29,426 bases of DNA, taken from positions 1-29,426 of the IMG/VR virus record IMGVR_UViG_3300042346_000540, one strand, 5' to 3'. Position numbers and translations under genes: made by a program. The DNA is from a virus. Under the pieces are notes generated by a model, which worked only from the letters and a program-made list of their open reading frames with translations, had not been told where the DNA came from and made no database searches. Positions 14,399 through 21,235 of the stretch are shown here, in pieces; positions within the stretch are counted from its first letter, which is position 1; each line of letters starts with the position of its first letter.

Positions 14399-14742
14399 AT
14401 AGCAAACCAGACCCCCGTTGGGAGAAATTGTACGCGGCGGTTCGCGCAGCTGTGCAAGGAAATGACCGCCAAGTCGCAGACGATTTGATACGGCTTTACC
14501 GCCGCAACCTTCGTCTAAAAAAACCCGACCCACGGCATATCAAGTCGTCGGTGCGCGCGATTGCGCGGCGAACAGGCTTGACGTGCGCCGAAGTTCGAGA
14601 GTCTACCAAACGCCTTCGAATGGGAGTTTCCGCTGGCCGTTTCCACGGTTATACAACTGGACTGATGATGACTTATATGCATCCACGCGATGATCGAGCC
14701 TCTTGGTTCACAGTGGGTCCGTGTCTTACGGAGGATCTATGA
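14395..14742 (+). CDS. Putative helix-turn-helix protein, GTG start
   Basis: A 115-residue basic protein starting with GTG at 14395 (overlap GTGA). Residues about 48-72 (KSSVRAIARRTGLTCAEVRE plus the next helix) read as a helix-turn-helix: a helix, a Gly turn and a recognition helix. Codon use is visibly less GC-rich than in both neighbours, suggesting a different recent history. Possibly a transcription regulator; no family is recognised. Confidence 0.6.
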   Translation: MNSKPDPRWEKLYAAVRAAVQGNDRQVADDLIRLYRRNLRLKKPDPRHIKSSVRAIARRTGLTCAEVRESTKRLRMGVSAGRFHGYTTGLMMTYMHPRDDRASWFTVGPCLTEDL

Positions 14743-15239
14743 CCCGCATCCTCGATGACATCGTGCTCGGCGCGCTGCTCGCCGTCATCGGCTTCGGCAG
14801 CTGCTCGGCCTGCAACGTCGCGGAAGCGCAAGACCCGCCCGCAGCCGCGTCGCACGACGCCGCCGACATCGCGCGCTGCCTCGTCGCGGAGAGCTCGCGC
14901 GCGGAGGACTGGCCCGCCATCCTCGACGTGCTCGAGCGGCGCGCTGCTCGAGGCGAGATGAGCGTCGCATCGATGGCGCGCCGCTACTGCGCCGTGCACC
15001 GCGCGTCGCGACCCTCGCTGCGGCAGGCCCGCATCCGCGCGCTACCAGAGGGCGGCACGCCGCGCTTGCAGCGGCTCTATGCTCGCGCACTCGTCGCCGT
15101 CCAGCGCGGAGGGCCGGGGCGATGCGACGCGGAGCACTGGGGCGCTGCGAGCGGCGACGATCTCGCGCGCGCGTTGCGGTTAGGCTGGCGGCGCGTCGAC
15201 TGCGGCGACACCGCTAACGCGTTCTGGCGGTTGCCGTGA
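14739..15239 (+). CDS. Exported protein, putative cell-wall hydrolase-like
   Basis: A 166-residue protein with GGAGG (14730-14734) before the ATG at 14739. Residues 1-30 hold a hydrophobic signal-like segment ending near ACNVAEAQ. The mature part has conserved-looking ARCLVAES (about 46-53), CDAEHWG (129-135) and VDCGDTANAFWRLP at the very end. This resembles proteins annotated as SleB-type or transglycosylase-like cell-wall hydrolases, with HWG and DCG-x-x-N-x-FW signatures. It is not part of the lysis cassette. It might help DNA entry or remodel the cell wall early. The assignment is from pattern memory and moderately sure at best. Confidence 0.55.
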   Translation: MTRILDDIVLGALLAVIGFGSCSACNVAEAQDPPAAASHDAADIARCLVAESSRAEDWPAILDVLERRAARGEMSVASMARRYCAVHRASRPSLRQARIRALPEGGTPRLQRLYARALVAVQRGGPGRCDAEHWGAASGDDLARALRLGWRRVDCGDTANAFWRLP

Positions 15240-15245
15240 CTATCC

Positions 15246-15272
15246 GGGGTCACAATTCGCAGAAGTGACCCC
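15246..15272. promoter_or_regulatory. Inverted repeat after the hydrolase-like gene
   Basis: Perfect 8-bp arms GGGGTCAC (15246-15253) and GTGACCCC (15265-15272) with an 11-nt loop. It lies 7 bases after the stop at 15239 and has no U-tract, so it is either a binding site or an RNA 3'-end stabiliser. Confidence 0.5.
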
Positions 15273-15313
15273 GTGACATTGACCTCATGACGTGCGCGGC
15301 GTAATCACCACGC

Positions 15314-15383
15314 GGACCAGCAGCTCGACGCCGTCGCGACTCCCTACCCGCGACGTAGGGCGTCAGCTGCTGGTCCTTTTCTT
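15314..15383 (+). terminator. Large bulged hairpin terminator
   Basis: Arms GGACCAGCAGCT (15314-15325) and AGCTGCTGGTCC (15365-15376) pair perfectly. Inside, after a one-base bulge, GACGCC pairs with GGCGTC, and an inner TCGCG/CGCGA pair closes the top. TTTTCTT (15377-15383) follows. It ends the 13575-15239 transcript just before the next promoter. The structure is longer than a minimal terminator. Confidence 0.82.
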
Positions 15384-15394
15384 ATCCTCGCGCG

Positions 15395-15422
15395 TTGACA
15401 TACCAGCGCAACGTGATATGCA
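15395..15422 (+). promoter_or_regulatory. Sigma70-like promoter with extended -10, rightward
   Basis: -35 TTGACA (15395-15400), 16-bp spacer, -10 TATGCA (15417-15422) preceded by TGA, i.e. an extended -10 (TGn) element. Start expected near 15429. It drives the RHH-ParB-helicase operon. Confidence 0.75.
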
Positions 15423-15438
15423 TACGACTCCCGTTCGA

Positions 15439-15461
15439 TGCGCGCTTTACGCGCAAAGGAG
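15439..15461 (+). promoter_or_regulatory. Hairpin abutting a strong Shine-Dalgarno
   Basis: TGCGCG (15439-15444) and CGCGCA (15450-15455) pair around a 5-nt loop; the last base of the stem is the first base of AAAGGAG (15455-15461), six bases before the ATG at 15468. It could modulate translation of the regulator. Confidence 0.5.
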
Positions 15462-15467
15462 TTGAAT

Positions 15468-15653
15468 ATGTCACGCCGACGGAATCCTGTCCTAGATGCT
15501 CGGCGCGTGGAGAATCCACGCACGGAGCGGTTCTCGATGATGATGACGCCTGAAGAGCGCGTCGTGCTTGAAGAGGTCGCTGCCGCCGATCACCTGACGC
15601 CGTCCGCGTGGCTGCGTCGCGCCTTCCTGCTCGCTCGAAAGGCAGGTGTCTGA
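15468..15653 (+). CDS. Small RHH-like transcription regulator (61 aa)
   Basis: Residues about 17-58 (RTERFSMMMTPEERVVLEEV, then DHLTPSAWLRRAFLLARKAG) fit a CopG-type ribbon-helix-helix: a short strand, helix A, a turn with Thr-Pro-Ser and helix B. The N-terminus is basic. It is the first gene after promoter 15395-15422 and its stop overlaps the ParB-like gene as TGATG, the usual layout of an autoregulator. The start is set by AAAGGAG. Confidence 0.75.
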   Translation: MSRRRNPVLDARRVENPRTERFSMMMTPEERVVLEEVAAADHLTPSAWLRRAFLLARKAGV

Positions 15654-16774
15654 TGGCTGCTGTCACGGTCGACATCACGCGCATCCGGCTTGACGGCGGC
15701 ACGCAGATTCGCGAGGCGCTGTACGACAAGGCCACGCTGGACGAGTATTTTGACGCGGCCGAGGCGGGTGCGACATTTCCGCCGATCCACGTCGTGGACG
15801 ACGGGAACTCGTTGTGGCTGGTCGACGGCTTCCACCGTCACGCCGTCGCAATCCGTCGAGGGCAGCGCACTATCGACGCGCATATCCGCGAGGGCACGAT
15901 CGAAGACGCGCAATGGCTTGCGTGCGCGGCTAACCGCGGGCTTGCGCGAACGAACGCTGATAAGCGCGCGGCTGTGATTGCAGCACTACGGCATCCAAAA
16001 TCCAAGGGGAAAGGTGACCGAGCTATCGCTGCGCATTGTGGCGTCTCCCATCCATTCGCCGCGACAATTCGCCGCGAATTGCAGGCTCAGAATATGGAAA
16101 ATCTGGAAGTGGAAACCGTTACCACTTCCAAGATTGAGTCTGGTTCCGGTAAGAAGCTCACTGAAAAAGGACACGTCGCAACGGGCCATTCGCCAGTCGC
16201 AAAGGCTCGGAAAGACAAGGCTTTCGAGGATGCGCAGCAGCCCGCGAAGCCGATTCCGCCTGTTCAGCCGGTGGCCGACGAGGAGGCCGACGACGACGGC
16301 TTCGACGGCTACGACGCCGAGCTCGAGGACGACGTCGCCGCTGAGCCCGCGAAGGTCGAGAAGCCGTCCGTGCTCTGCGACCATCAGGGGCGCGAGGTGC
16401 CGGGATGCTTGATCTACAAGTGGACGCTGTTGACGCGGCAATACGAAGCGACGGTCGCGACCATCGTCGCCGCGAAGAACGCATCAGGGCAGCATCGCGC
16501 GGCCCTCACGCGCGCATCGAAAAACATCACCAACGGCGCGCTGGTGCGCCATGCCGATCTCGATGGTTGGTCGCTGAGCCGTTCGCTCAAGCAAGCCGAA
16601 ATGTCGGTGGAACGCTTGCGTCCGTGGGTGGTCTGCTCGGAATGCGATGGCACGGGCGGCGAGCATCCGGTCTATTGCAACCCCTGCGGCGCGACTGGTT
16701 GGTTGTGCCCCGAAGATTTCCAGCAGCGGGTTGACGGCGCTAACGCGCGGAACGGCAAGCGAGGTGCGCGATGA
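15653..16774 (+). CDS. ParB-like protein with C-terminal zinc knuckles
   Basis: A 373-residue protein. Residues 1-100 form a ParB/Srx-type N-terminal domain with FPPIHVVDDG and the signature VDGFHRHAVA (57-66; ParB proteins have GxHR here). Residues about 117-143 hold a helix-turn-helix (GDRAIAAHCGVSHPFAATIR). After an acidic linker (about 210-245), the C-terminal 130 residues end in two zinc knuckles, CSECDGTG and CNPCGATGWLC. Phage ParB-like proteins act as regulators, CTP/ATP-dependent nucleic-acid proteins or nucleases. Which applies here is unknown, and no ParA partner is present, so partition is unlikely. Overlaps the helicase as ATGA. Confidence 0.8.
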   Translation: MAAVTVDITRIRLDGGTQIREALYDKATLDEYFDAAEAGATFPPIHVVDDGNSLWLVDGFHRHAVAIRRGQRTIDAHIREGTIEDAQWLACAANRGLARTNADKRAAVIAALRHPKSKGKGDRAIAAHCGVSHPFAATIRRELQAQNMENLEVETVTTSKIESGSGKKLTEKGHVATGHSPVAKARKDKAFEDAQQPAKPIPPVQPVADEEADDDGFDGYDAELEDDVAAEPAKVEKPSVLCDHQGREVPGCLIYKWTLLTRQYEATVATIVAAKNASGQHRAALTRASKNITNGALVRHADLDGWSLSRSLKQAEMSVERLRPWVVCSECDGTGGEHPVYCNPCGATGWLCPEDFQQRVDGANARNGKRGAR

Positions 16775-18402
16775 CCGTGAAGCTTCGTGATTATCAATTG
16801 GAAGCCGTCTCCGCTATCGAGCGCGAACACGGCGAGAAGGGGCTGCGGTCCACGTTGATCGTGCTCGCCACCGGCCTCGGAAAGACGACCATCTTCTGCG
16901 AGTGGGCGAAGCGTAGACAGGCACTTCACGGCGGACGTGTGCTTGTCCTCGCGCATCGCGAGGAGCTTGTGAATCAAGCCGTTGCGCGATTGAAGAGGCA
17001 GATCCCTGATGCGCAGGTTGGCGTTGAGATGGCGGGACAGACTACGTCGTCGCTGATGCCGCAGCCGTTCGTCGTCGCGAGCGTGCAGACGCTGTCGATG
17101 ACGAAACGCTTGCAACGCTTCAACCCGTGGGATTTTACGTCGATTGTCGTGGACGAAGCGCACCACGCAACAAGCGCGACCTACCGCAAAATCCTCGATC
17201 ATTTCCACGCATCGCAAGTTCTGGGGGTCACGGCGACGCCTGACCGTCTCGACAAGGTCGGACTTGGAGAACTGTTCGATAGCTGCGCGTATCGGATGGA
17301 CATTTACGAGGGCATCCAGCGCGGGCATCTGACGAGCATCATCGCGCAGCAGATCGCCGTCGAACACCTCGACATTACGCGCGTCCGCTCGCGCAACGGC
17401 GACCTAACTGCCGCCGACCTTGAGCAAGCGATGAACAACGACCGCGTGTTGCACGAAATGGCTGGGCCGCTTGTGCGCGAAGCCGGGAAGCGTCCGACGA
17501 TTGTTTTCACGCCTACGGTCGCGACCGCGAAGGCGCTGGTTGACGTGCTGGCCGCATACACGAAGGCAAAAGCTGCGGTTGTGCATGGCGAAACGGGCAG
17601 CGAATTGCGTCAGCGGATTCTGGACGAATATGAAGCAGGCGAAGTGCAATTCCTTGTAAATTGCGCGGTTTTGACGGAGGGTTTCGACTCACCGCACACC
17701 AGCTGCGTGGCGCTTGCACGTCCAACGAAGTCGCGTGCGTTGATGACCCAGTGCATCGGCCGCGGCACACGCAAGCACGAGGGCAAAGAGAACCTGCTCG
17801 TGATCGACTTCGTCGGCATGGTCGGCACGACGCACAAGCTGTGCAGCCCGGTCGAGGTGTTGATGGGCGAGAACCCGCTGCCTGAGCGGTGGCAGGAGCG
17901 GATGCAGGAGCTGTCTGATCAAGGAATGTCGCTTGAACGCGCCTACGCGCAGGCCGAGCGCGAAAGCAAGGAAGCCGAACGCGCGGCGCAGGAACTGGAA
18001 CGGCGGCGCAAGGAGGACGAGGCGCGCAGGCGCAACGCAAAGGTTTACGCCGAGCCGCGATACGCAAGTCGACAAGTCGATCCGTTTGCGAGCAAGTTCG
18101 GCGGTGCGCTTCCGATTCCCAAATATGACGGCGGCGTGCGAATGACTGACGAGCAGCGCGCGCTTTTGACGAAGTGGGGCATCGGCTCACCGGACCTATC
18201 GAAGCGGCAAGCGCATCAGGTGATCGGCGCGCAAATCGCAAGATACAGGAAGGGAATGTGTACGCCTCCTCAGGCTCGTGAACTGGCGAAGCGCGGATAC
18301 GACACGACGTACATCACCTTTGAACAAGCTAAAAAGCTGTGCAGCGCGCTTGAGGCGAATGGCTGGGTGCGTGGCAACGGACCGGAGTTCAACCAGCCAT
18401 GA
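16771..18402 (+). CDS. DEAH-box superfamily 2 helicase
   Basis: A 543-residue helicase. Visible motifs are LRDYQLEAV (Q-type entry, 5-13), Walker A ATGLGKTT (33-40), LVLAHREEL (motif Ia), VDEAHH (127-132), TATP (motif III, about 153-156), IVFTPT (motif IV), LTEGFDSP (motif V) and QCIGRGTRK (motif VI). A charged coiled segment follows (about 385-430), then a C-terminal domain common in phage helicases. It would unwind DNA at the phage fork or remodel recombination intermediates, close to the UvsW/RecG-like niche. It is ATP-driven and cytoplasmic. It overlaps the ParB-like gene by ATGA. Confidence 0.92.
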   Translation: MTVKLRDYQLEAVSAIEREHGEKGLRSTLIVLATGLGKTTIFCEWAKRRQALHGGRVLVLAHREELVNQAVARLKRQIPDAQVGVEMAGQTTSSLMPQPFVVASVQTLSMTKRLQRFNPWDFTSIVVDEAHHATSATYRKILDHFHASQVLGVTATPDRLDKVGLGELFDSCAYRMDIYEGIQRGHLTSIIAQQIAVEHLDITRVRSRNGDLTAADLEQAMNNDRVLHEMAGPLVREAGKRPTIVFTPTVATAKALVDVLAAYTKAKAAVVHGETGSELRQRILDEYEAGEVQFLVNCAVLTEGFDSPHTSCVALARPTKSRALMTQCIGRGTRKHEGKENLLVIDFVGMVGTTHKLCSPVEVLMGENPLPERWQERMQELSDQGMSLERAYAQAERESKEAERAAQELERRRKEDEARRRNAKVYAEPRYASRQVDPFASKFGGALPIPKYDGGVRMTDEQRALLTKWGIGSPDLSKRQAHQVIGAQIARYRKGMCTPPQARELAKRGYDTTYITFEQAKKLCSALEANGWVRGNGPEFNQP

Positions 18403-18782
18403 AAAAGTTTTTGACAGCGGGCGTGGCGTATCGTATGACCGGCGCGGGCAGTCAGCCGCGAGTTGACTGGGTGGACGTAGGGGCTCCACCACTTCGCGAA
18501 GGCGACCGAGCAGACCGGCGACGGGTGCAAGGCGCTGAGCAAGACACCTCCCCCCGGCCAGAAACGAAGCGCCCCATGCGCCGACGACTGGACTCCGACG
18601 AAGTGGTGATCTCACCACAAAGTCGATGGGGGGTAGGGGGGTCTTGCTCGGCTCCCTCGCACCCGGTTGGTGGGGAGGCGGGCGGCGCTGGCGAGGGGGA
18701 CGGGCGGCGACGGGGTCGGAGAGTAGAAGGTGCCGGTGCCGGTGCTGGTGCAGCTCCGTCGTCGGTGGGGAGGACGCAATGA
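18399..18782 (+). CDS. Doubtful Gly/Arg-rich frame over a regulatory island
   Basis: 127 codons whose ATG overlaps the helicase stop and whose TGA overlaps the next ATG, both as ATGA. This supports a gene, but the residues after about 30 are low-complexity Gly/Arg/Pro/Ala with no motif. The DNA holds a good promoter (18411-18439), two palindromes and G-runs. It may be untranslated leader or replication-control DNA that happens to be open. Both readings are kept. Confidence 0.35.
   Translation: MKKFLTAGVAYRMTGAGSQPRVDWVDVGAPPLREGDRADRRRVQGAEQDTSPRPETKRPMRRRLDSDEVVISPQSRWGVGGSCSAPSHPVGGEAGGAGEGDGRRRGRRVEGAGAGAGAAPSSVGRTQ
18411..18439 (+). promoter_or_regulatory. Sigma70-like promoter upstream of the zinc-finger gene array
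   Basis: -35 TTGACA (18411-18416), 17-bp spacer, -10 TATGAC (18434-18439). Start expected near 18446, giving a leader of about 330 bases before the ATG at 18779. Confidence 0.68.
18492..18641 (+). promoter_or_regulatory. Palindromes and G-runs in a long leader
   Basis: CTTCGCGAAG (18492-18501) is a perfect 10-bp palindrome. GTGGTGA-TC-TCACCAC (18603-18618) is a 7-bp inverted repeat with a 2-nt spacer. Two runs of six G separated by TA follow at 18628-18641, with more G-runs up to about 18780. Candidate operator sites and G-quadruplex-forming sequence. Confidence 0.5.
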
Positions 18783-19063
18783 GTGATGATGCTGCACGTA
18801 GGCTCGACCCTGCTGGCTCTGCTCTCGAGCAGGCGTGGCTGGACGTGGTCGAGTGCCACGACGACGAAGTCCACGGCCAGCTCCACGCCGCCATCCAGAC
18901 GACGGCGCTGCTGGTCTTGACGCGCGAGATATCCCTCGGATGCGCGCTGGACGAGCACCTATACGTTGAGGCTGCGTACCGTTGCGGCGTCCACGTCCGC
19001 GAGATTCGCTCGCGGCTGGCTGCTGCGATGATGCGGGCGCGCATCCACGAAAGCCCGCGATGA
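18779..19063 (+). CDS. Small unknown protein heading the zinc-finger operon
   Basis: 94 residues with GGGGAGGA just upstream of the ATG at 18779. It is a helical, acidic N-terminal protein (MSDDAARRLDPAGSALEQAW) with a hydrophobic central helix (about 42-54) and a basic end. It overlaps the first zinc-finger gene as ATGA. No family recognised. Confidence 0.6.
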   Translation: MSDDAARRLDPAGSALEQAWLDVVECHDDEVHGQLHAAIQTTALLVLTREISLGCALDEHLYVEAAYRCGVHVREIRSRLAAAMMRARIHESPR

Positions 19064-19440
19064 CGGCGCATTGCTTCGTTGCTGACGGCTATCGCGAGGA
19101 CGGCGAGCCGCGTCTGCGATGCGCGCGCTGCGGGATGCTAGGCCACTGGGCGGGCGCTCGCGACGCGTGCCCGTATTTGTGCAACGCGCGCTACCGCGTT
19201 CACGCGACGACATCGGCTCCGCAGCCGGTCGTGCAAGGCAACGGCGCGTCGGTGCACTGGGACGGGCCGTACGCAAAGAACCGCTGGTCGACGTGCAAGC
19301 GCTGCGGCAGCAAGTTCCGGCACCCGAAGAGGTTTCGCGTCATGTCGTTCTGCGGCCCCATGTGCGCGCGCGATAATATGCTCGACCGCAATCGCGCCGA
19401 CGCTGCGGCGTATCGTGCGCGGCAGGAGGCGCGGTCGTGA
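19060..19440 (+). CDS. Zinc-finger paralogue 1 of 4
   Basis: 126 residues with two cysteine modules. Module A is CARCGMLGHW followed by a Cys eight residues on. After a variable linker, the motif WDGPY introduces module B, CKRCGSKFRHP then FCGPMC. A basic helical tail ends it. The paired C-x2-C and C-x3-C of module B resemble the treble-clef/HNH-like zinc ribbon found in many phage proteins. The catalytic HNH histidines are not obvious, so nuclease activity is not claimed. The start is set by ATGA overlap. Confidence 0.72.
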   Translation: MTAHCFVADGYREDGEPRLRCARCGMLGHWAGARDACPYLCNARYRVHATTSAPQPVVQGNGASVHWDGPYAKNRWSTCKRCGSKFRHPKRFRVMSFCGPMCARDNMLDRNRADAAAYRARQEARS

Positions 19441-19811
19441 TCGACGACGACGATGACGATGCGCTGCCGGGCTACGTGCTGCCGCACCAGTGGTATCCCG
19501 ATGGCAAGCTGCCTGACGGTGCCGAGCGCGTACGGTGCTCGCGCTGCGCGGTGCTGCGCCACTGGCCCGCGGCTCACGCGACGTGCGTGCGGACGCAGAT
19601 CACGCCCCCCGCGCTGGACGAGACGCAGCCTCTGCACGCGGGCCAGTGGGATGGGCCGTACGCCGCGGAGCAGCCGCGGACGTGTCGCGCCTGTCAGCGG
19701 TCGTTCCGGCGTCCTCGTCGGTGGCCGCGTCTCCAGACGTGCTGCCGCGTGTGCAGCGTCGAGAATCTCCGCGCAGCCAATAGCGCGCAGCAGCGGAGGC
19801 AGCGGTCGTGA
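19437..19811 (+). CDS. Zinc-finger paralogue 2 of 4, GTG start
   Basis: 124 residues from GTG at 19437 (GTGA overlap). An acidic start (six Asp) leads to module A, CSRCAVLRHWP plus a later Cys, then WDGPY and module B, CRACQRSFRRP then CCRVC. It shares the architecture of the gene before and after it at about the same module spacing. The N-terminal acidic tract is unique to this copy. Confidence 0.72.
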   Translation: MIDDDDDDALPGYVLPHQWYPDGKLPDGAERVRCSRCAVLRHWPAAHATCVRTQITPPALDETQPLHAGQWDGPYAAEQPRTCRACQRSFRRPRRWPRLQTCCRVCSVENLRAANSAQQRRQRS

Positions 19812-20206
19812 GCGGGCACGACTGGCACGACGAGGGCCGCAGCGACCTCGGTGAGCCGCGCTCTCGCTGCCGGTATTGCGGCGTCATGGCGCACTGGCCG
19901 CTCGCGGAGGATGCGTGCACGTCGGCGCGACGCGCGGGCATTCAGCGCAGCAGCAAGCGCAAGGCGTACGCGCGCAAGAGGCCGCAGCCGTCGTCGGGCG
20001 TCTGGGCAGGGCCGTATCGCGAGGGCGAGGCGTCGCGCGAGTGTCGGCGCTGCGCGGCGACGTATCGCAGGCCGGTGACGATGACGCGCTGCGAGTTCTG
20101 CGGCCCGTTGTGCGCGTGGGAGGCGGCGCGCACGTCGCAGATGGAACGCTGGGCGAAGCAGCGCGAGAGGCGTACTGCGGCGTCGCGCGAGAGGCGTGCG
20201 CGATGA
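19808..20206 (+). CDS. Zinc-finger paralogue 3 of 4, GTG start
   Basis: 132 residues from GTG at 19808 (GTGA overlap). Module A is CRYCGVMAHWP with a Cys nine residues on; then a basic linker, WAGPYREGE, and module B, CRRCAATYRRP then CEFCGPLC. The tail is very basic (RERRTAASRERRAR), suited to nucleic-acid contact. Confidence 0.72.
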   Translation: MSGHDWHDEGRSDLGEPRSRCRYCGVMAHWPLAEDACTSARRAGIQRSSKRKAYARKRPQPSSGVWAGPYREGEASRECRRCAATYRRPVTMTRCEFCGPLCAWEAARTSQMERWAKQRERRTAASRERRAR

Positions 20207-20754
20207 CGGCGCAGCTGCACGACTGGACGCCGGCAGGACGCGACGCAACGGGCGTCGAGCTCGAGCGCTGCGCGTGCTGCGGCGTCATGCGCCACTGGCC
20301 TGCGAGCGCGGAGGCGTGCGTCGATCACGACCGCATCGCGCGCGAACGGCGCACCGTGGGATTGCGACCGCAGTCGAGGACGGCGCTACCAGCGCGGACG
20401 GCGACGTGCTGGCCGGGGCCGTATCGCGAGGAGCTGCCGCGTCGGTGCGTCGGTTGCGGCACGCAGTTCACGCGGCCGGTCGCGATGCGCCGCTGCGACT
20501 ACTGCGGGCCTGCGTGCGCGTATCGCGCGCGGCGAGCGTCGATCACGGCGTCGCAGCATCGCCAGCGCAAGGGACGCGGGCCAGCGCGGCTCCAGTGCGC
20601 CACGTGTCGGCGGCGATTTACGTACGACGCCAGCGTGCGGCGTCTGCAATACTGCGGCGAGGCGTGCGCGCATCAAGCGCGGCTCAAACAGCAGCGGGAA
20701 TCAGATCGTCGGTGTCGAGCGCCAGCGCGCGCGGAGCAACGCAAATGCAGCTGA
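20203..20754 (+). CDS. Zinc-finger paralogue 4 of 4, with an extra module
   Basis: 183 residues, ATGA overlap at 20203. Module A is CACCGVMRHWP; then WPGPYREELPRRC introduces module B (CVGCGTQFTRP, CDYCGPAC). A third unit resembling module B follows, CATCRRRFTY then YCGEAC, and a basic tail. This copy looks like the family plan plus a duplicated module B, so domain gain accompanies gene duplication. DNA or RNA binding is likely from the basic charge. Confidence 0.72.
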   Translation: MTAQLHDWTPAGRDATGVELERCACCGVMRHWPASAEACVDHDRIARERRTVGLRPQSRTALPARTATCWPGPYREELPRRCVGCGTQFTRPVAMRRCDYCGPACAYRARRASITASQHRQRKGRGPARLQCATCRRRFTYDASVRRLQYCGEACAHQARLKQQRESDRRCRAPARAEQRKCS

Positions 20755-20978
20755 TTATCTTTGAAGGGTGCGCGACGTGCCCATTTCTCGGCACCGATAT
20801 CCGCGGCGTCGACTCAATGACGATCGAGCACGCGTGCACCGTGTCGGACGACCGCATCGTCGTCGCGTCGCTAGACCTTGCGACGGAGCCGCCGACGACG
20901 CCGCCGCGCTGGTGCCCGATGCGGCTCGAGCGGATCACCGTCGAGCTGTCTATCAGGCCCGACAGGACGTCAAACTGA
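20745..20978 (+). CDS. Small Cys-containing phage protein (CPF...WCPMR type)
   Basis: 77 residues, ATG at 20745, overlapping the preceding stop by 10 bases. CATCPFLG (9-16), a further Cys (31) and PPRWCPMRLE (54-63) form the pattern of small phage proteins seen in many replication-region operons. The cysteines may hold a metal. Function unknown. Confidence 0.65.
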   Translation: MQLIIFEGCATCPFLGTDIRGVDSMTIEHACTVSDDRIVVASLDLATEPPTTPPRWCPMRLERITVELSIRPDRTSN

Positions 20979-21235
20979 TGCCCGGTCAGCTACCGCCGCA
21001 GTGCAAGCGGCACCCCGGATTCGTCGCAGGCGCGTGCGGCCGCTGCCAGATAGAGCGCAATCCATCGCTGGCGACCTCGGAGCGCACGTGGACACCGCGG
21101 CAACGCGCGCACTGGGGGCGCACGAGCGAGGAGGCCGCGGAGTCGCGCGCGGAGTACGAGCGCGCAGCAGCGCAGCGTCGGGCCGACTACGAGGCGCAGG
21201 ACGCTGAGCGCGAGCTGCGAGGGAGGTCGCGATGA
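20978..21235 (+). CDS. Small charged protein with Cys cluster
   Basis: 85 residues from ATG at 20978 (TGATG overlap). CKRHPGFVAGACGRCQ (9-24) gives three Cys and a His in zinc-knuckle spacing; the rest is a long charged helix (Glu/Arg/Ala). Overlaps the methyltransferase as ATGA. No family recognised. Confidence 0.58.
   Translation: MPGQLPPQCKRHPGFVAGACGRCQIERNPSLATSERTWTPRQRAHWGRTSEEAAESRAEYERAAAQRRADYEAQDAERELRGRSR

Noticed and set aside
13593-14533. Minus-strand frames of up to 282 codons opposite the AT-hook gene
   Set aside because: Low-complexity Ser/Thr/Arg sequence that mirrors the Pro/Val-rich linkers; the plus-strand protein has clear AT-hooks and coupled neighbours.
15279-15307. 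TTGACC with TAATCA 17 bp on as a promoter
   Set aside because: The -10 matches the consensus at only two positions and the site sits before the terminator hairpin; the promoter at 15395 is far better.
18196-19071. Minus-strand frame of 291 codons
   Set aside because: Antisense to the helicase end and to a supported small gene; Ser/Arg-rich, with no motif or ribosome site.
19060-20754. Calling the zinc-finger paralogues HNH endonucleases
   Set aside because: The cysteine pairs resemble the HNH treble clef, but the conserved His-Asn-His catalytic set cannot be seen, so only zinc binding is claimed.
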